DNA of 64,000 nt from NCBI RefSeq assembly GCF_038502225.1, contig NC_091346.1, forward strand, positions 11,087,862-11,151,861, read 5' to 3'. Made by a program: the position numbers and the translations under genes. The first letter of the stretch is position 1, and every line of letters starts with the position of its first letter. Below, in pieces: positions 54,185-63,978 of this stretch. Below the pieces are notes generated by a model that was given only the letters and a program-made list of their open reading frames with translations, ran no database searches and was not told the DNA's origin. This DNA comes from Cherax quadricarinatus. Taxonomy: Eukaryota > Arthropoda > Malacostraca > Decapoda > Parastacidae.

Positions 54185-54490
54185 CGGAGCTGGACCACTA
54201 GCGCACTCAGCTCACACACTGAGGTCCGGGGATCGAATCTCCGGTACGGCTGGAAAACATTAGGGACGTGTTTCCATAAGATACCTGCTGTCCATTTTCA
54301 CCCATCAGTCTAAAATGGGTACCTGGGTGTTAGTCGACTGGTGTGGGTCGCATCCTGGGACAAAACTGGCCTAATTTGCCCGAAATGTTCAACATAACAA
54401 GCACCTTCCTATGAAATAATATGGCATTAATGTCAGCTAGGACTGTATACCTTGTACATGTATTTGTAGATCTACAATTATTGTTATTAT
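54185..54490 (+). mobile_element. tRNA-derived SINE
   Basis: The head CACTAGCGCACTCAGCTCAC (A-box-like) and GGGGATCGAATCTCCGG (B-box-like) lead into the family core CTGGTGTGGGTCGCATCCTG. It ends near an ATTATTATAATT tail. The best preserved of the four related copies. Confidence 0.8.
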
Positions 54491-55100
54491 AATTATTATT
54501 ATATTCCCGGCTTCTCCCTCCACTCTGCTTCGGTTTTCAGATCGTTCATGTGTCACCAGACAAACTGGCTAGAAGTTACCAGTCTAACAGCCTCGACACA
54601 TATTAATTAATCCTGACACTATTACTGGGATACATTCTCAATCATATTCTAGTCTACCTAGAGACCTCTTTTCATACAAGATATATTTCAAAGACAAACA
54701 TGAACGAAATATGTTTCTTTCTAGTCAGCAAGAGAGACACATATTGTCACTGAGGAAAATGGTGAACAGGACAGCAACCTTTTTCATGTGTGCTATAGTG
54801 ACAACACCTCTGTCATAATTCACGGATATTTCTTCCTCAGTTCGAGCCATGGTACAGTCCTCATATCCCACATTATATTCCAGAAAAAATTAAACTATGT
54901 ACCCCAGATAATCAGCAGCATCTTTGCTCCAAAATCTCCCTATCATCAAAGTGTAAACTTAAGTTCTCCAGTTCAAGCTCTCGGAGACCTTATCTGACAC
55001 CATCTATTCATCGGTTTATATAGCAGTACAGAGCTTATAGATATGGAAACTGCACCAAAAACTTAATCAATGAAGACAATGCTGCCACTTTGGCCACCCT
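54491..55100. other. Unassigned DNA
   Basis: No repeat or coding signal recognised. The 69-codon frame at 54788 has no familiar motif. Confidence 0.35.
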
Positions 55101-55440
55101 CCCCATAACTGCAGATCTCCTGCAGAATGTATAGTCAGCAGTGCACCTGGTTATAATAATTCATCCTATAACGAGTCCATCACATACCTTAACTGTGAAG
55201 AGGCTCATCCTCTATAATGCCATTCACTCTGAAAGTTTCGCACTCCCCTCAGCCCTTTCTGGTTCAGTCTCTTGCTGCCCTTTACCCTTTCACCATCCAC
55301 TGCCCCGCTGTTATCCGTAACCTGTTGCTCATCCATCTCCCTTTTGCCACCTGATGCCCTCACTTCCTTCCTGCCCTGCAGCGCTGTATAGTCCTTGTGG
55401 CTTAGCGCTTCTTTTTGATTATAATAATAATAATAATCTC
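55101..55440 (-). mobile_element. SINE-like repeat ending in (ATA)n
   Basis: A pyrimidine-rich body ends in GCGCTGTATAGTCC and GCTTAGCGCTTC and an ATAATAATAAT tail. Reversed, this is the head of the repeats at 8276 and 8513. The 5' limit is approximate. 55441-56146 shows nothing recognisable. Confidence 0.5.
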
Positions 55441-56312
55441 ACCTTTGATCTTCCTACCATATTAGCTTATTCTATTCTTACTGCTTCGTTCATTTCAATT
55501 CCTCATATTTCTCCACATTGTGGAGAAATATAATGGAGGACACCGCTCCACCTCGCTCTTCCACCTCTTGTGTCACGGTACCTCAGAAACTATTAAAGCT
55601 ATATCTGCTTTTATTGAAGAGACAGAACCCGCGATGGACTCTGACATCCTCTCGCCCTCTCCAACCCTTCACCCATTCCTGTACTAAATTGTTCATCTCC
55701 AGTTACCCCTAAATCCCTTGTTAATAATTTACCACTGCCACCACACGTCGACTTTACTTGTCATTCTGCTGTTTATTGCCACTGTATCTATGGTAACGAA
55801 TTATGTTAATATTAAAATGGAATAGTAATTTGATTATAATAATGGAAATAAAATAGAGAGGAGCAACAAATGTTTTCCTCTGACTGTTTACGTGAACCAA
55901 AATTATATTAAACTGATGGAACTCCTGGCTGTTTTATTAGTTAGCAGATCCTTTTTTTTCTTGATGGTACGTGTAGTTAAAGTTAATTTCTGGTCTTTTC
56001 CTTGTATTTCTCTCCTTTACGCTTGTTATTTACCCTTATCGTGGAATTTGTGATGTTTTTTGCTTTATCAACGCCACTCCTTTTATTAGGTAATTCTAAG
56101 ACTCGTCATTTGCTCTGGAGAAGATCTTATTGTGATTCTGGTTTTGGCCAGTGAAAGGCTTTTATCACTTCTCTCCTTCATGTCTTAAACACCGGTGCCC
56201 CTCTATATCTCAGTCCTCGCAATCGTACTCTCTACTGTACAAATCTTTATGCAGTCAATCGCAGACAGGCGTTCCTAACTATGCAGGACAAGCCACAGGG
56301 GTGGAAATCTTT

Positions 56313-56354
56313 AGCTCAAGTACTTTCACACTTCACAGTGCGTCATCAGGAGCT
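56313..56354 (-). ncRNA. Hammerhead ribozyme, type-I layout, AGTACT helix III
   Basis: Minus strand: helix I AGCTC, CTGATGA, one extra base (C), helix II GCACT with loop GTGA and AGTGT, GAAA, self-complementary AGTACT, cleavage base T, helix I GAGCT. Helix I pairs over five bases; helix II closes with one G-U pair and a GNRA loop. Core residues all agree with the hammerhead consensus. Confidence 0.85.
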
Positions 56355-56571
56355 GTGCAATGTTGCAAGACAGGAACTGGAGAATTGAGGGGGACTTTTT
56401 TCACGGAGTTGGAGGGTTGGCACCACCACATTCTCATTGTGAGGCAACTGCCTGTGTGCCACCCGCCTTTTGACCTTCCCCGTCCTCCCTACCCCCCCCC
56501 CACATGGAGCAGGAAACGACCTCTGGGTTTTCAACAGTCAATCTTTCAGTTACTGTCTTGCAACACTGGAT

Positions 56572-56613
56572 AGCTCCTGATGATGCACTGAGAAGTGTGA
56601 AAGTACTCGAGCT
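56572..56613 (+). ncRNA. Hammerhead ribozyme, type-I layout, AGTACT helix III
   Basis: AGCTC, CTGATGA (56577-56583), extra T, GCACT-GAGA-AGTGT, GAAA (56599-56602), AGTACT (56602-56607), cleavage base C at 56608, GAGCT. The loop changed from GTGA to GAGA, staying GNRA, and the cleavage base from T to C, both allowed. This points to structure being kept. Confidence 0.85.
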
Positions 56614-57000
56614 AAAGATTTCCAACCCCCGTGGCTTGTCTTGGATTGTTAAGAACGCCTGTCTGCAATTGTTTACATAGAGTTCTATACAGTAGAGAGT
56701 ACGATTGCGAGGACTGCAATATAGAGTGGCATCGGTGTTTAACACATGGAGGAGAGAAGTGAGAAAAATCTTTTCACTGTCTACCAAAAATACTGCATGT
56801 GCCACTTCTCCGACCACTGCATCAGTCTTTTAACATCTTCCTGTAGCGCTCTAGTTTCCTCGTCAGAATCCGAGAGCTGTTCGTGTTACCAGTACACTTG
56901 CTTATGTCGCTATTTATTTCCTCATAAATATCATTCATGTAAATTATCAATAACAAGGGGCCCAACACTGACTCCTCTGGAACACCGCTTGTGATAAGAG

Positions 57001-57285
57001 TTTCTTCGGATTTTTAACCCTGGAGGGTTAGCCACCAAGGATAACTCAAGAAAGTCAGTGCGTCTTCTAGGACTGTAACTTATTTCCATTGGGGTCCTCA
57101 ATCTTGTCTCCCAGAATGCGACCCACACCAGTCGACTAACACCCAGGTACCTATTTGCTGCTAGGTGAACATGACAACAGGTGTAAGGAAACACGTCGAA
57201 ATGTTTCCACACCGCCGGGAATCGAACCCGGGCCCTCCGTGTGTGAAGCGAGAGCTTTAGCCACCAGGCCACCGACGCATCCCCA
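57001..57285 (-). mobile_element. tRNA-derived SINE inserted in the old CR1 B
   Basis: On the minus strand: GGCCTGGTGGCTAAAGC (A-box region), GGGTTCGATTCCCGGCGG (B box), TGTTTCCTTACACCTGTTG, then the core ACTGGTGTGGGTCGCATTC. The CR1 text stops at 57000 and resumes at 57286. Confidence 0.8.
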
Positions 57286-57796
57286 CTCTAATTACTCCCC
57301 ATTTATGCAAACTCTCTGTTGTTCATCTGTCAATCACACCTCCATCCAAGAAAGAAAAATTTCCTCCTATTTTATGTGTGTTTGCTTTTCTCAACAGTCT
57401 CTGTTGTGAACCTCTATTAAAGGTCTTACTCAGGTTGATATACACAATAACAATATCGTATTCATTACCATGATCTACCTCCTCAAATACCTTATCGAAA
57501 AGAACTCTTTGTAAAACCTTAATGAGATTCATTGATTATTTTATGTCTTTCAAGATGGCTTCGAATAGCCTCGCCATTTATTGATTCCATTAATTTTCCC
57601 ACAATGGGGGTAAGAACATAAGAACATAAGAACATAAGAACGAAGGAACACTGCAGAAGGCCTACTGGCCCATGCGAGGCAGGTCCAAGTCTCCTACCGG
57701 CTTAAGCCAATGCACCCAACCTAGTCAGGTCAGGTCACATTGACTTAAGGGAGGAACACGGCAACCGACCTGTTAGCACAAGCTATCAGGTCTAAC

Positions 57797-60742
57797 TCAC
57801 ACCCACCCACATCTACTCATGTATTTATCCAACCTATTTTTAAAGCTACACAACGTTCTGGCCTCTATAACGGTACTTGGGAGTTTGTTCCACTCATCCA
57901 CAACTCTATTACCAAACCAGTACTTTCCTATATCCTTCCTGAATCTGAATTTTTCCAACTTAAAACCATTGCTGCGAGTCCTGTCTAGGCTAGATATTTT
58001 CAGCACACTATTTACATCCCCTTTATTTATTCCTGTCTTCCATTTATACACCTCAATCATATCCCCCCTAATTCTACGTCTTTCTAGAGAGTGCAGTTTC
58101 AGGGCCCTTAGTCTATCCTCATAGGGAAGGTTTCTGATACATGGGATCATCTTTGTCATCCTCCTTTGTACATTTTCCAGAGAATTTATATCCATTCTGT
58201 AATACGGTGACCAAAACTGTGCAGCATAATCTAAATGAGGCCTAACCAAGGATGTATAGAGTTGAAGAACAACCTGAGGACTCCTATTATTTATGCTTCT
58301 TGATATGAAGCCAAGGATTCTATTAGCTTTATTGCGAACACTTATGCACTGTTGTCTTGGTTTCAGATTACTGCTAACCAGAACTCCTAAATCTTTTTCG
58401 CAATCCGTAATATTAAGATCTACATTATTTAGTTTATATGTGGCTTGGTTATTGTCCTGTCCAACATTTAGAACTTTGCATTTGTCTATATTAAACTGCA
58501 TCTGCCACTTCTCCGACCACTGCATCAGTCTATTCAAATCTTCCTGGAGTGCTCGAATGTCCTCGTCAGAATGAATTCGACGGCCTATTTTGGTGTCATC
58601 GGCAAACTTGCCGATGTCGCTCTTTATGCCCTCATCTATGTCGTTTATGTAGATTGTGAACAGCAGGGGGCCCAACACTGACCCCTGTGGAACACCGCTC
58701 GTGACGCTTCCCCACTCTGATTTCTCCCCATTTATGCAAACCCTCTGCTGCCTATTTGTCAACCATGCCTCTATCCAGGAAAAAATTTCTCCTCCTATTC
58801 CATGTGCTTTAATTTTCCTCAATAGTCTCTGATGTGGGACCCTGTCAAAAGCCTTACTGAAGTCCATATACACAATATCATATTCATTACCATGATCTAC
58901 CTCCTCAAATACCTTAGTGAAAAAAGTTAATAAATTCGTAAGGCAGGAACGCCCCTTTGTAAAACCATGCTGAGATTCGTTGATTAATTTATGCTTTTCA
59001 AGATGGCTACGAACTGCCTCGGCAATTATTGATTCCATAAATTTTCCCACTATGGAGGTTAGGCTTATTGGTCTATAGTTCGAAGCTAAGGACCTGTCAC
59101 CTGTTTTGAAAATAGGTATCACATTTGCCATTTTCCACTTATCTGGCACCATGCCAGTTTGTAGTGATATGTTGAAAAGATTAGCCAAAGGTGTGCTAAG
59201 CTCCTCTTTACATTCCTTTAGAACCCTTGCATACAGTTCATCAGGGCCTGGGGATTTGTTAGGTTTTAATTTATCTAATTGCCTAAGGACCATGTCACTT
59301 GTGACCCTAATAGTGCACAGTTTATTATCGTCCTGTTCTACATAATTTATCATTACTGGAATATCGCTGGTATCCTCCTGTGTAAAAACTGAGAGGAAGT
59401 ATGTGTTAAAAATTCTACACATTTCCTTATCACTGTCAGTGAGCTGACCCGAGGAACTTTTGAGTGGGCCTATCTTGTCCCTGATCTTACTTCTGTATAC
59501 CTGAAAGAATCCTTTTGGGTTAGTCTTCGATTCTTTTGCAACTTTAACCTCATAATCTCTTTTTGCTTTTCTAATTCCCTTTTTTATTTCTCTCTTTAAC
59601 TGAATATATCGATTTCTTAATTGCCCCTCTCCTCTTTTGATTTGCCTATATATGCCTCTCTTTTGACCAATCAGATATTTTAATCTATTGTTCATCCATT
59701 TAGGATCATTTTTGTTTGATCTGATTTCCCTATTTGGAACATAATTTGACTGAGCAGCTAGAACTATGCCCTGGAAAGCATCATATCGGCAACCATCACC
59801 ACCTACCTGACCCTTAGTCAGGTCATTCCAGTTCAGCCCACCTAAGTAATTTTTCAGTCCTATGAAATCAGCCAAGCGAAAGTCAGGGACGGAGACTTGA
59901 TTGCCATTATTAGGGGAATTCCATGATATATTAAAACTGAGTGATTTGTGATCACTCTCCCCAAGCTCATCATTAACCTCAAGATTATTAATTAGTGTTT
60001 CCCTACTGGCAAGAACCAAGTCAAGGAGGTTATTTCCCCTAGTTGGCTCTGTCACAAACTGTTTTAAAAAACAATCCTGGATTGTATCAAGAAAGTCACC
60101 CGACTCTAAATTTCCTGTCAAATTGCTCCAGTCAATCTGTCTATAGTTGAAATCTCCCATTAGCACAACATTTTCGTATGTAGATGCCTTACGAATTTCG
60201 TCCCATAGAAGTTTACTGCACTCCCTATCAAGATTTGGGGCCCTGTAAATCACACCCAAAATTAGTTTTTCTCGGCCCTCGAGAAGCTGTAACCAAACAG
60301 ATTCAGTGGCTGACGCTTCTAATTTAATATCTTGTCTAACACAACAATTTAAATTGTCTCTGACATACATCGCTACTCCACCACCTTTCCTGTTGACCCT
60401 GTCAGTGTGGAATAATTTATAGCCTTGTATGTGACATTCAGAGGGCATCTCTCTATCTTTCAGATTGAGCCAGGTCTCTGTTATAGCAATAATATCTATG
60501 TTTCCTGCACTTGCAATTAATCTTAGCTCATCTCTCTTATTTCTAACACTCCTGCTATTAGTATAGTAAACCTTAAGGGAGCTAGTCCCTTGCTGCCCTC
60601 TGCTGTCCCCCTTTGTTTGCTGACCTGTTCTATTGTCTTTATTTATAACTTCATGCTGAATGCCTTTTATACATTTACTGTTTCCAACCCTAGTGTTGCA
60701 ACCTGCTTGTTTCCCACACACACCCATACCTCTATCTTCCAT
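57797..60742 (-). CDS. CR1 B ORF2 protein: endonuclease + reverse transcriptase
   Basis: 981 residues, uninterrupted. Endonuclease motifs: YYTNSRSVRNKRDELRLIAS, IIAITETWLN (catalytic E), GVIYRAPNLDRE, VVLMGDFNYRQIDW (GDFN) and GESDHKSLSF (SDHK). RT motifs: SNYRPISLTSIVGKFMESII, YMDFSKAFDRVPHQ (motif A), SGVPQGSVLGPLLFTIYIND and GKFADDTKIGRRI (FADD near residue 714). The C-terminus ends RFRKDIGKYWFGNRVVDEWN-like, as in family A. Start: the ATG overlaps the ORF1 stop (TGATG at 60744-60740), which also gives the start equivalent to copy A. About two thirds of residues look identical to A by eye; not computed. Confidence 0.94.
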   Translation of the reverse strand: MEDRGMGVCGKQAGCNTRVGNSKCIKGIQHEVINKDNRTGQQTKGDSRGQQGTSSLKVYYTNSRSVRNKRDELRLIASAGNIDIIAITETWLNLKDREMPSECHIQGYKLFHTDRVNRKGGGVAMYVRDNLNCCVRQDIKLEASATESVWLQLLEGREKLILGVIYRAPNLDRECSKLLWDEIRKASTYENVVLMGDFNYRQIDWSNLTGNLESGDFLDTIQDCFLKQFVTEPTRGNNLLDLVLASRETLINNLEVNDELGESDHKSLSFNISWNSPNNGNQVSVPDFRLADFIGLKNYLGGLNWNDLTKGQVGGDGCRYDAFQGIVLAAQSNYVPNREIRSNKNDPKWMNNRLKYLIGQKRGIYRQIKRGEGQLRNRYIQLKREIKKGIRKAKRDYEVKVAKESKTNPKGFFQVYRSKIRDKIGPLKSSSGQLTDSDKEMCRIFNTYFLSVFTQEDTSDIPVMINYVEQDDNKLCTIRVTSDMVLRQLDKLKPNKSPGPDELYARVLKECKEELSTPLANLFNISLQTGMVPDKWKMANVIPIFKTGDRSLASNYRPISLTSIVGKFMESIIAEAVRSHLEKHKLINESQHGFTKGRSCLTNLLTFFTKVFEEVDHGNEYDIVYMDFSKAFDRVPHQRLLRKIKAHGIGGEIFSWIEAWLTNRQQRVCINGEKSEWGSVTSGVPQGSVLGPLLFTIYINDIDEGIKSDIGKFADDTKIGRRIHSDEDIRALQEDLNRLMQWSEKWQMQFNIDKCKVLNVGQDNNQATYKLNNVDLNITDCEKDLGVLVSSNLKPRQQCISVRNKANRILGFISRSINNRSPQVVLQLYTSLVRPHLDYAAQFWSPYYRMDINSLENVQRRMTKMIPCIRNLPYEDRLRALKLHSLERRRIRGDMIEVYKWKTGINKGDVNSVLKISSLDRTRSNGFKLEKFRFRKDIGKYWFGNRVVDEWNKLPSTVIEARTLCSFKNRLDKYMSRCGWV

Positions 60743-60744
60743 CA
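60740..60744 (-). promoter_or_regulatory. TGATG stop-start overlap between CR1 B ORF1 and ORF2
   Basis: The A of the ORF1 stop TGA is the A of the ORF2 ATG. Such overlaps in silkworm SART1 (TAATG) support translation of ORF2 by termination-reinitiation. Here the mechanism is inferred from arrangement only. Confidence 0.7.
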
Positions 60745-61668
60745 GTTTAAAATCATAGGCATTTCACCAATGGCCTTCTCAATCGAGTCTGCAAGTGCTA
60801 CCACCCCTGCCCCAGAGAGATGTACCCCATCCCTTGCATACATATCATGTTTGCCATAAAAGTTGTTCCAGTTGTCAATGAATGGGATTGCAAGTTCCTT
60901 GCAGTATCTGTCTAGCCAGCAATTTACACCAATTGCCCTAGACAACCATTCATTTCCTACTCCCCTTCTAGGCAAGATGCTACATATGATTGGGATCCCT
61001 CCCTTAGACTTAATGAAATCTATAGCTGTCCTGTACTTATCTAGCAGCTCTTCTCTCCTACCCTTCCCAATATCATTTCCACCAGCACTGAGACAGATAA
61101 TGGGCTTGTTCCCATTACCTGACATGATATTATCCAGCCTGTCAACTATGTCCCCAACACCAGCTCCAGGGAAGCACACTCTATCTCTCATCTTCTTATT
61201 CCTATTACAAAAAGCACGGTCAATATATCTTACCTGAGAGTCACCAACCACAAGAATGCGCTTACCTTCATTAGCAGGGGCAGTAGTACCCTTACCTTCA
61301 CTGGCCACTGAAGTACATTCATCCTGGAGAACAGAGAAGCGATTTCCTACCTTCAGATCTTCACTCTTAACTTTCCTTATTCTGATGGGCCTCCCATTAC
61401 TGTGAACAACTCGCCACTTGTAGCAGGTGCTGGGCTGCACCTCACTGCTGGTAGCCGTTGCTACCTCCCCAACTACAGCCTCCTTACAGCGAGAGACAGA
61501 CTGCACCTCACTGCTAGAAGTCTCATTCCCCACAACTCCAGCCACCTCACACTCTCCCCCAGACCCATTGAGGTGGACCTTCAGCCTCCTAATCTCCTCC
61601 TGGAGAAGCAAGACCTCCTCCTTCAACTCTCCAACCTCAGTTTTTAAAACACTGCAGAAGCAAGCCAT
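60742..61668 (-). CDS. CR1 B ORF1 protein with SGNH-hydrolase (esterase) domain
   Basis: 308 residues. A coiled coil covers about 8-35 (LKTEVGELKEEVLLLQEEIR), then a Ser/Glu/Val-rich linker with a repeated SSEVQ motif (residues 52 and 74), then RKVKSEDLKVGNRFSVLQDE (98-117), shared in style with A (FSVLPDE). The SGNH domain has VVGDSQVRYID (GDS 142-144), CLSAGGNDIG (GGND 196-199) and ARDGVHLSG (D280, H283). It probably binds element RNA; the esterase's substrate is unknown in this clade. Confidence 0.92.
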   Translation of the reverse strand: MACFCSVLKTEVGELKEEVLLLQEEIRRLKVHLNGSGGECEVAGVVGNETSSSEVQSVSRCKEAVVGEVATATSSEVQPSTCYKWRVVHSNGRPIRIRKVKSEDLKVGNRFSVLQDECTSVASEGKGTTAPANEGKRILVVGDSQVRYIDRAFCNRNKKMRDRVCFPGAGVGDIVDRLDNIMSGNGNKPIICLSAGGNDIGKGRREELLDKYRTAIDFIKSKGGIPIICSILPRRGVGNEWLSRAIGVNCWLDRYCKELAIPFIDNWNNFYGKHDMYARDGVHLSGAGVVALADSIEKAIGEMPMILN

Positions 61669-61911
61669 GCTTTGTAACCGTCCACGCTAATCCCCAAAGC
61701 AGCTCAGGGTCTGTGACCTCACGTGACGACTGACCACTGACGAACTGTAAGCTGGTTAATTGGTCTATAATTCGAAGCAAATAACCTGTATCTTGTAGAT
61801 GAATGGTTCAAAGAACCGACATGTTGTTAAATTAGACACATGTGTAACTCTTGGGTATCTTTATTGAGGAAACGTTCTCCTCCTGTTCTTCAAGTTTATC
61901 CTTTGTATGGA

Positions 61912-61939
61912 CTGATGAAGCCACTGTGTGGCGAAACGT
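61912..61939 (+). ncRNA. Minimal hammerhead ribozyme motif, ACGT type
   Basis: CTGATGA, A, GCCAC-TGT-GTGGC, GAAA, ACGT; helix I GGA/TCC. A second sense copy follows 372 bp downstream. Confidence 0.75.
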
Positions 61940-62283
61940 TTCCTCAATAAAGATACCCATGAGTTGCACATGTGTCTAATTTAACAACATGTCGGTTCTC
62001 TGAACCATTCATCTACAATGCTGTCAGACACTGCAACTTCTTGGGATCTTAATACTTGGGAATTCTTCGCTTGCCTAACCCTTGGGCACGACCTACTTCC
62101 ACATTGAACAAATGTGACACTACCTATGACTGCTACACCTCTCCTGCCATACGGTTTATAAGCTGCTTCTCCGCTCATCTGCCGTATTCTACTCAAGATT
62201 GATGGACTGAACACATCGACTCAAGGTTGAGGGACTGATTACCTCATTCTCCTCCTGTTCTTCAAGTTTATCCTTTGCATGGA

Positions 62284-62311
62284 CTGATGAAGCCACTGTG
62301 TGGCGAAACGT
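62284..62311 (+). ncRNA. Minimal hammerhead ribozyme motif, ACGT type
   Basis: Identical core to 61912-61939. Together they would bracket a 372-nt RNA if both cleave. Confidence 0.75.
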
Positions 62312-62440
62312 TTCCTCAATAAAGATACCCAAGAGTTGCACGTGTCTAATTTAACAACCTGTCTCTTGTCCCATTTATCAGGAACTGTGTCAGTTTGTAG
62401 TGATATATTAAAAAGTCCACATAATGGTTTGCTAAGTTCT

Positions 62441-63394
62441 TAAGAACATAAGAACATAAGAAAGAAAGAACACTGCAACATGCCTACTGACCCATGCAGA
62501 GCAGGTCCATGTCCCCCCTCCGGATTAGACCAATGACCCACCCCCCGGATTATCCCAATGACCCACCCAGTCTGGTCATCCCCACTCAAAGATGGAGCAC
62601 TGTACCAGACCAGCAGCACAAGCTAGTCAGGTCCAACTCACAGCCACCCACACCCACTCATGTATTTATCTAACCTATTTTTAAAACTACAAAACGTTTT
62701 AGCCTCAATAACTGTACTCGGGAGCTTGTTCCACTCATCCACAACTCTATTACCAAACCAGTACTTTCCTATATCCCTCCTGAATCTGAATTTTTCCAAC
62801 TTGAAACCATTGCTGCGAGTCCTGTCTTGGCTGGAAATTTTCAGCACACTATTCACATCCCCTTTATTTATTCCTGTTTTCCATTTATACACCTCGATCA
62901 TATCAACCCTAATTCTACGCCTTTCGAGAGAGTGCAGATTCAGTGCCCTCAGTCTATCCTCATAGGGAAGATTTCTGATACATGGGATCATCTTTGTCAT
63001 CCTCCTTTGTACGTTTTCCAGAGCATTTATATCCATTCTGTAATACGGTGACCAGAACTGAGCAGCATAGTCTAAATGAGGCCTAACCAAGTATATATAG
63101 AGTTGAAGAACAACCTGAGGACTTCTATTATTTATACTTCTAGATACGAAGCCACGAATTCTGTTAGCTTTATTGCGAACACTAATGCATTGTTGTCATG
63201 GTTTTAGGTTACTGCTAACCAGAACTCCTAAATCCTTTTCGCAATCAGTAGTATTAAGATCTGCATTATTTAGTTTATATGTGGCGTGGTTATTTAACTG
63301 TCCAACATTTAGAACTTTGCATTTGTCAATATTAAACTGCATCTGCCACTTCTCCGACCATTGCGTCAGTCTATTCAAATCATCCTGGAGTGCT
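62441..63394 (-). mobile_element. CR1 B 3' piece (5'-truncated)
   Basis: The tail octamers are at 62441-62460 (reversed). The C-terminal ORF2 part, 63090-62638, reads LDYAAQFWSPYYRMDINALE and RFRRDIGKYWFGNRVVDEWN. A further piece, 63378-63196, reads QWSEKWQMQFNIDKCKVLNV. A frameshift or stop near 63140 separates them. It begins at 63394 inside the RT thumb and was inserted in the old B copy. Confidence 0.88.
62638..63378 (-). pseudogene. CR1 B ORF2 C-terminal pseudogene
   Basis: 150 residues in the open segment 63090-62638 match the intact B C-terminus almost residue for residue (MTKMIPCIRNLPYEDRLRAL). The frame upstream is broken before this segment. No catalytic residues remain. Confidence 0.85.
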
Positions 63395-63771
63395 TCTTCT
63401 TCCTTACATTCCTTTATAACCCTTGAGAACAGTTAATCAGGGCACGTTGAAATTCGTGTCAAGAGTGACTTTGATAGTCCTGACCTATATAATTTATTAT
63501 TTATGGAATTTTGCAAGCATTTTCCTGCATAAAAACTGAGACGAAGTATTACAGATGGACACATTTTCTTGACACTTGCAGTAAACTGACTTGAGCAACA
63601 TTTAAGTGGGTCTATCTTTTTCCAAATTTTGCTCCTATATATCTGGAAGATTTGGATTGATCTTAAATTCCTTTGTGACTCAATCTCTTTTGCCTTTTCT
63701 AATCCCTTTCATGATTTCTCTCTTTGAAGATTGAGACACTTATGCAGCATATGGGAATCTTTATTCAGGAA

Positions 63772-63799
63772 ACGTTTCGCCACACAGTGGCTTCATCAG
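63772..63799 (-). ncRNA. Minimal hammerhead ribozyme motif, ACGT type
   Basis: Minus strand: CTGATGA, A, GCCAC-TGT-GTGGC, GAAA, ACGT. Helix I 5' strand reads GCA against TCC, so one pair is lost. Confidence 0.7.
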
Positions 63800-63950
63800 T
63801 GCAATACAAAGAGGAAGGCGTAAGGAGAGGAGGAGAATGAGGTAATCAGTCCCTCAGCCTGGAGTCGATGGACTGAACACATCGACTCCAGGCTGAGGGA
63901 CTGATTACCTCATTCTCCTCCTCTCCTTACGCCTTCCTCTTTGTATTGCA

Positions 63951-63978
63951 CTGATGAAGCCACTGTGTGGCGAAACGT
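63951..63978 (+). ncRNA. Minimal hammerhead ribozyme motif, ACGT type
   Basis: Mirror of 63772-63799 with the same single helix I mismatch (GCA/TCC), showing the two arms were copied or gene-converted together. Confidence 0.7.

Larger units (their letters stand above)
56147..56779. mobile_element. Foldback with two opposed, well-formed hammerhead ribozymes
   Basis: The left arm (56147 to about 56380: CAGTGAAAGGCTTTTATCAC…) and the right arm (about 56520-56779) are imperfect reverse complements over about 230 bp. They include matching blocks CAGTCCTCGCAATCGTACTC, CAGACAGGCGTTC and TTGCAAGACA. The spacer contains a C9 run. The ribozyme in each arm differs slightly but keeps every pair. A decayed CR1 B begins right after. 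Confidence 0.85.
57611..61755 (-). mobile_element. CR1 'B', full length and coding-intact
   Basis: 4.1 kb with a leader (about 61755-61669), ORF1 (308 codons), ORF2 (981 codons), a 3' UTR with GCAGGTCCAAGTC-type conserved text, and four repeats of the ATAAGAAC octamer at 57611-57645 (TTATGTTC on the coding strand). It splits an older B copy cleanly. No frame disruption is seen, so it may be a source element. Confidence 0.92.
61797..62355. mobile_element. Ribozyme foldback inserted in the old CR1 B, 14-bp flanking repeat
   Basis: AACCTGTATCTTGT (61783-61796) and AACCTGTCTCTTGT (62356-62369) flank it with one mismatch, and CR1 text is continuous across them. Inverted ends (AATTAGACACATGTGTAACT and its mirror) enclose a shortened left arm, in which the ribozyme has been deleted after GAGGAAACGTT, and a right part with two plus-strand ribozymes. 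Confidence 0.85.
56785..63725 (-). mobile_element. Old CR1 B host copy, split by later insertions
   Basis: Segments of one decayed RT region appear in the right order relative to the intact copy: 56785-57000 (like 58495-58710), 57286-57610 (like 58711-59055), 61756-61796 (like 59060-59095), 62356-62440 (like 59095-59195) and 63395-63725 (like 59210-59600). Between them lie a SINE, an intact CR1 B, a foldback and a CR1 B 3' piece. A further foldback ends it at 63726. The sequence is too damaged to encode protein. Confidence 0.85.

Noticed and set aside
57195..57285. Possible tRNA gene (clear B box), also at 430-492 and 54185-54250
   Set aside because: Only the A- and B-box region is tRNA-like; no acceptor stem closes, and the same sequence continues into a repeated SINE body.
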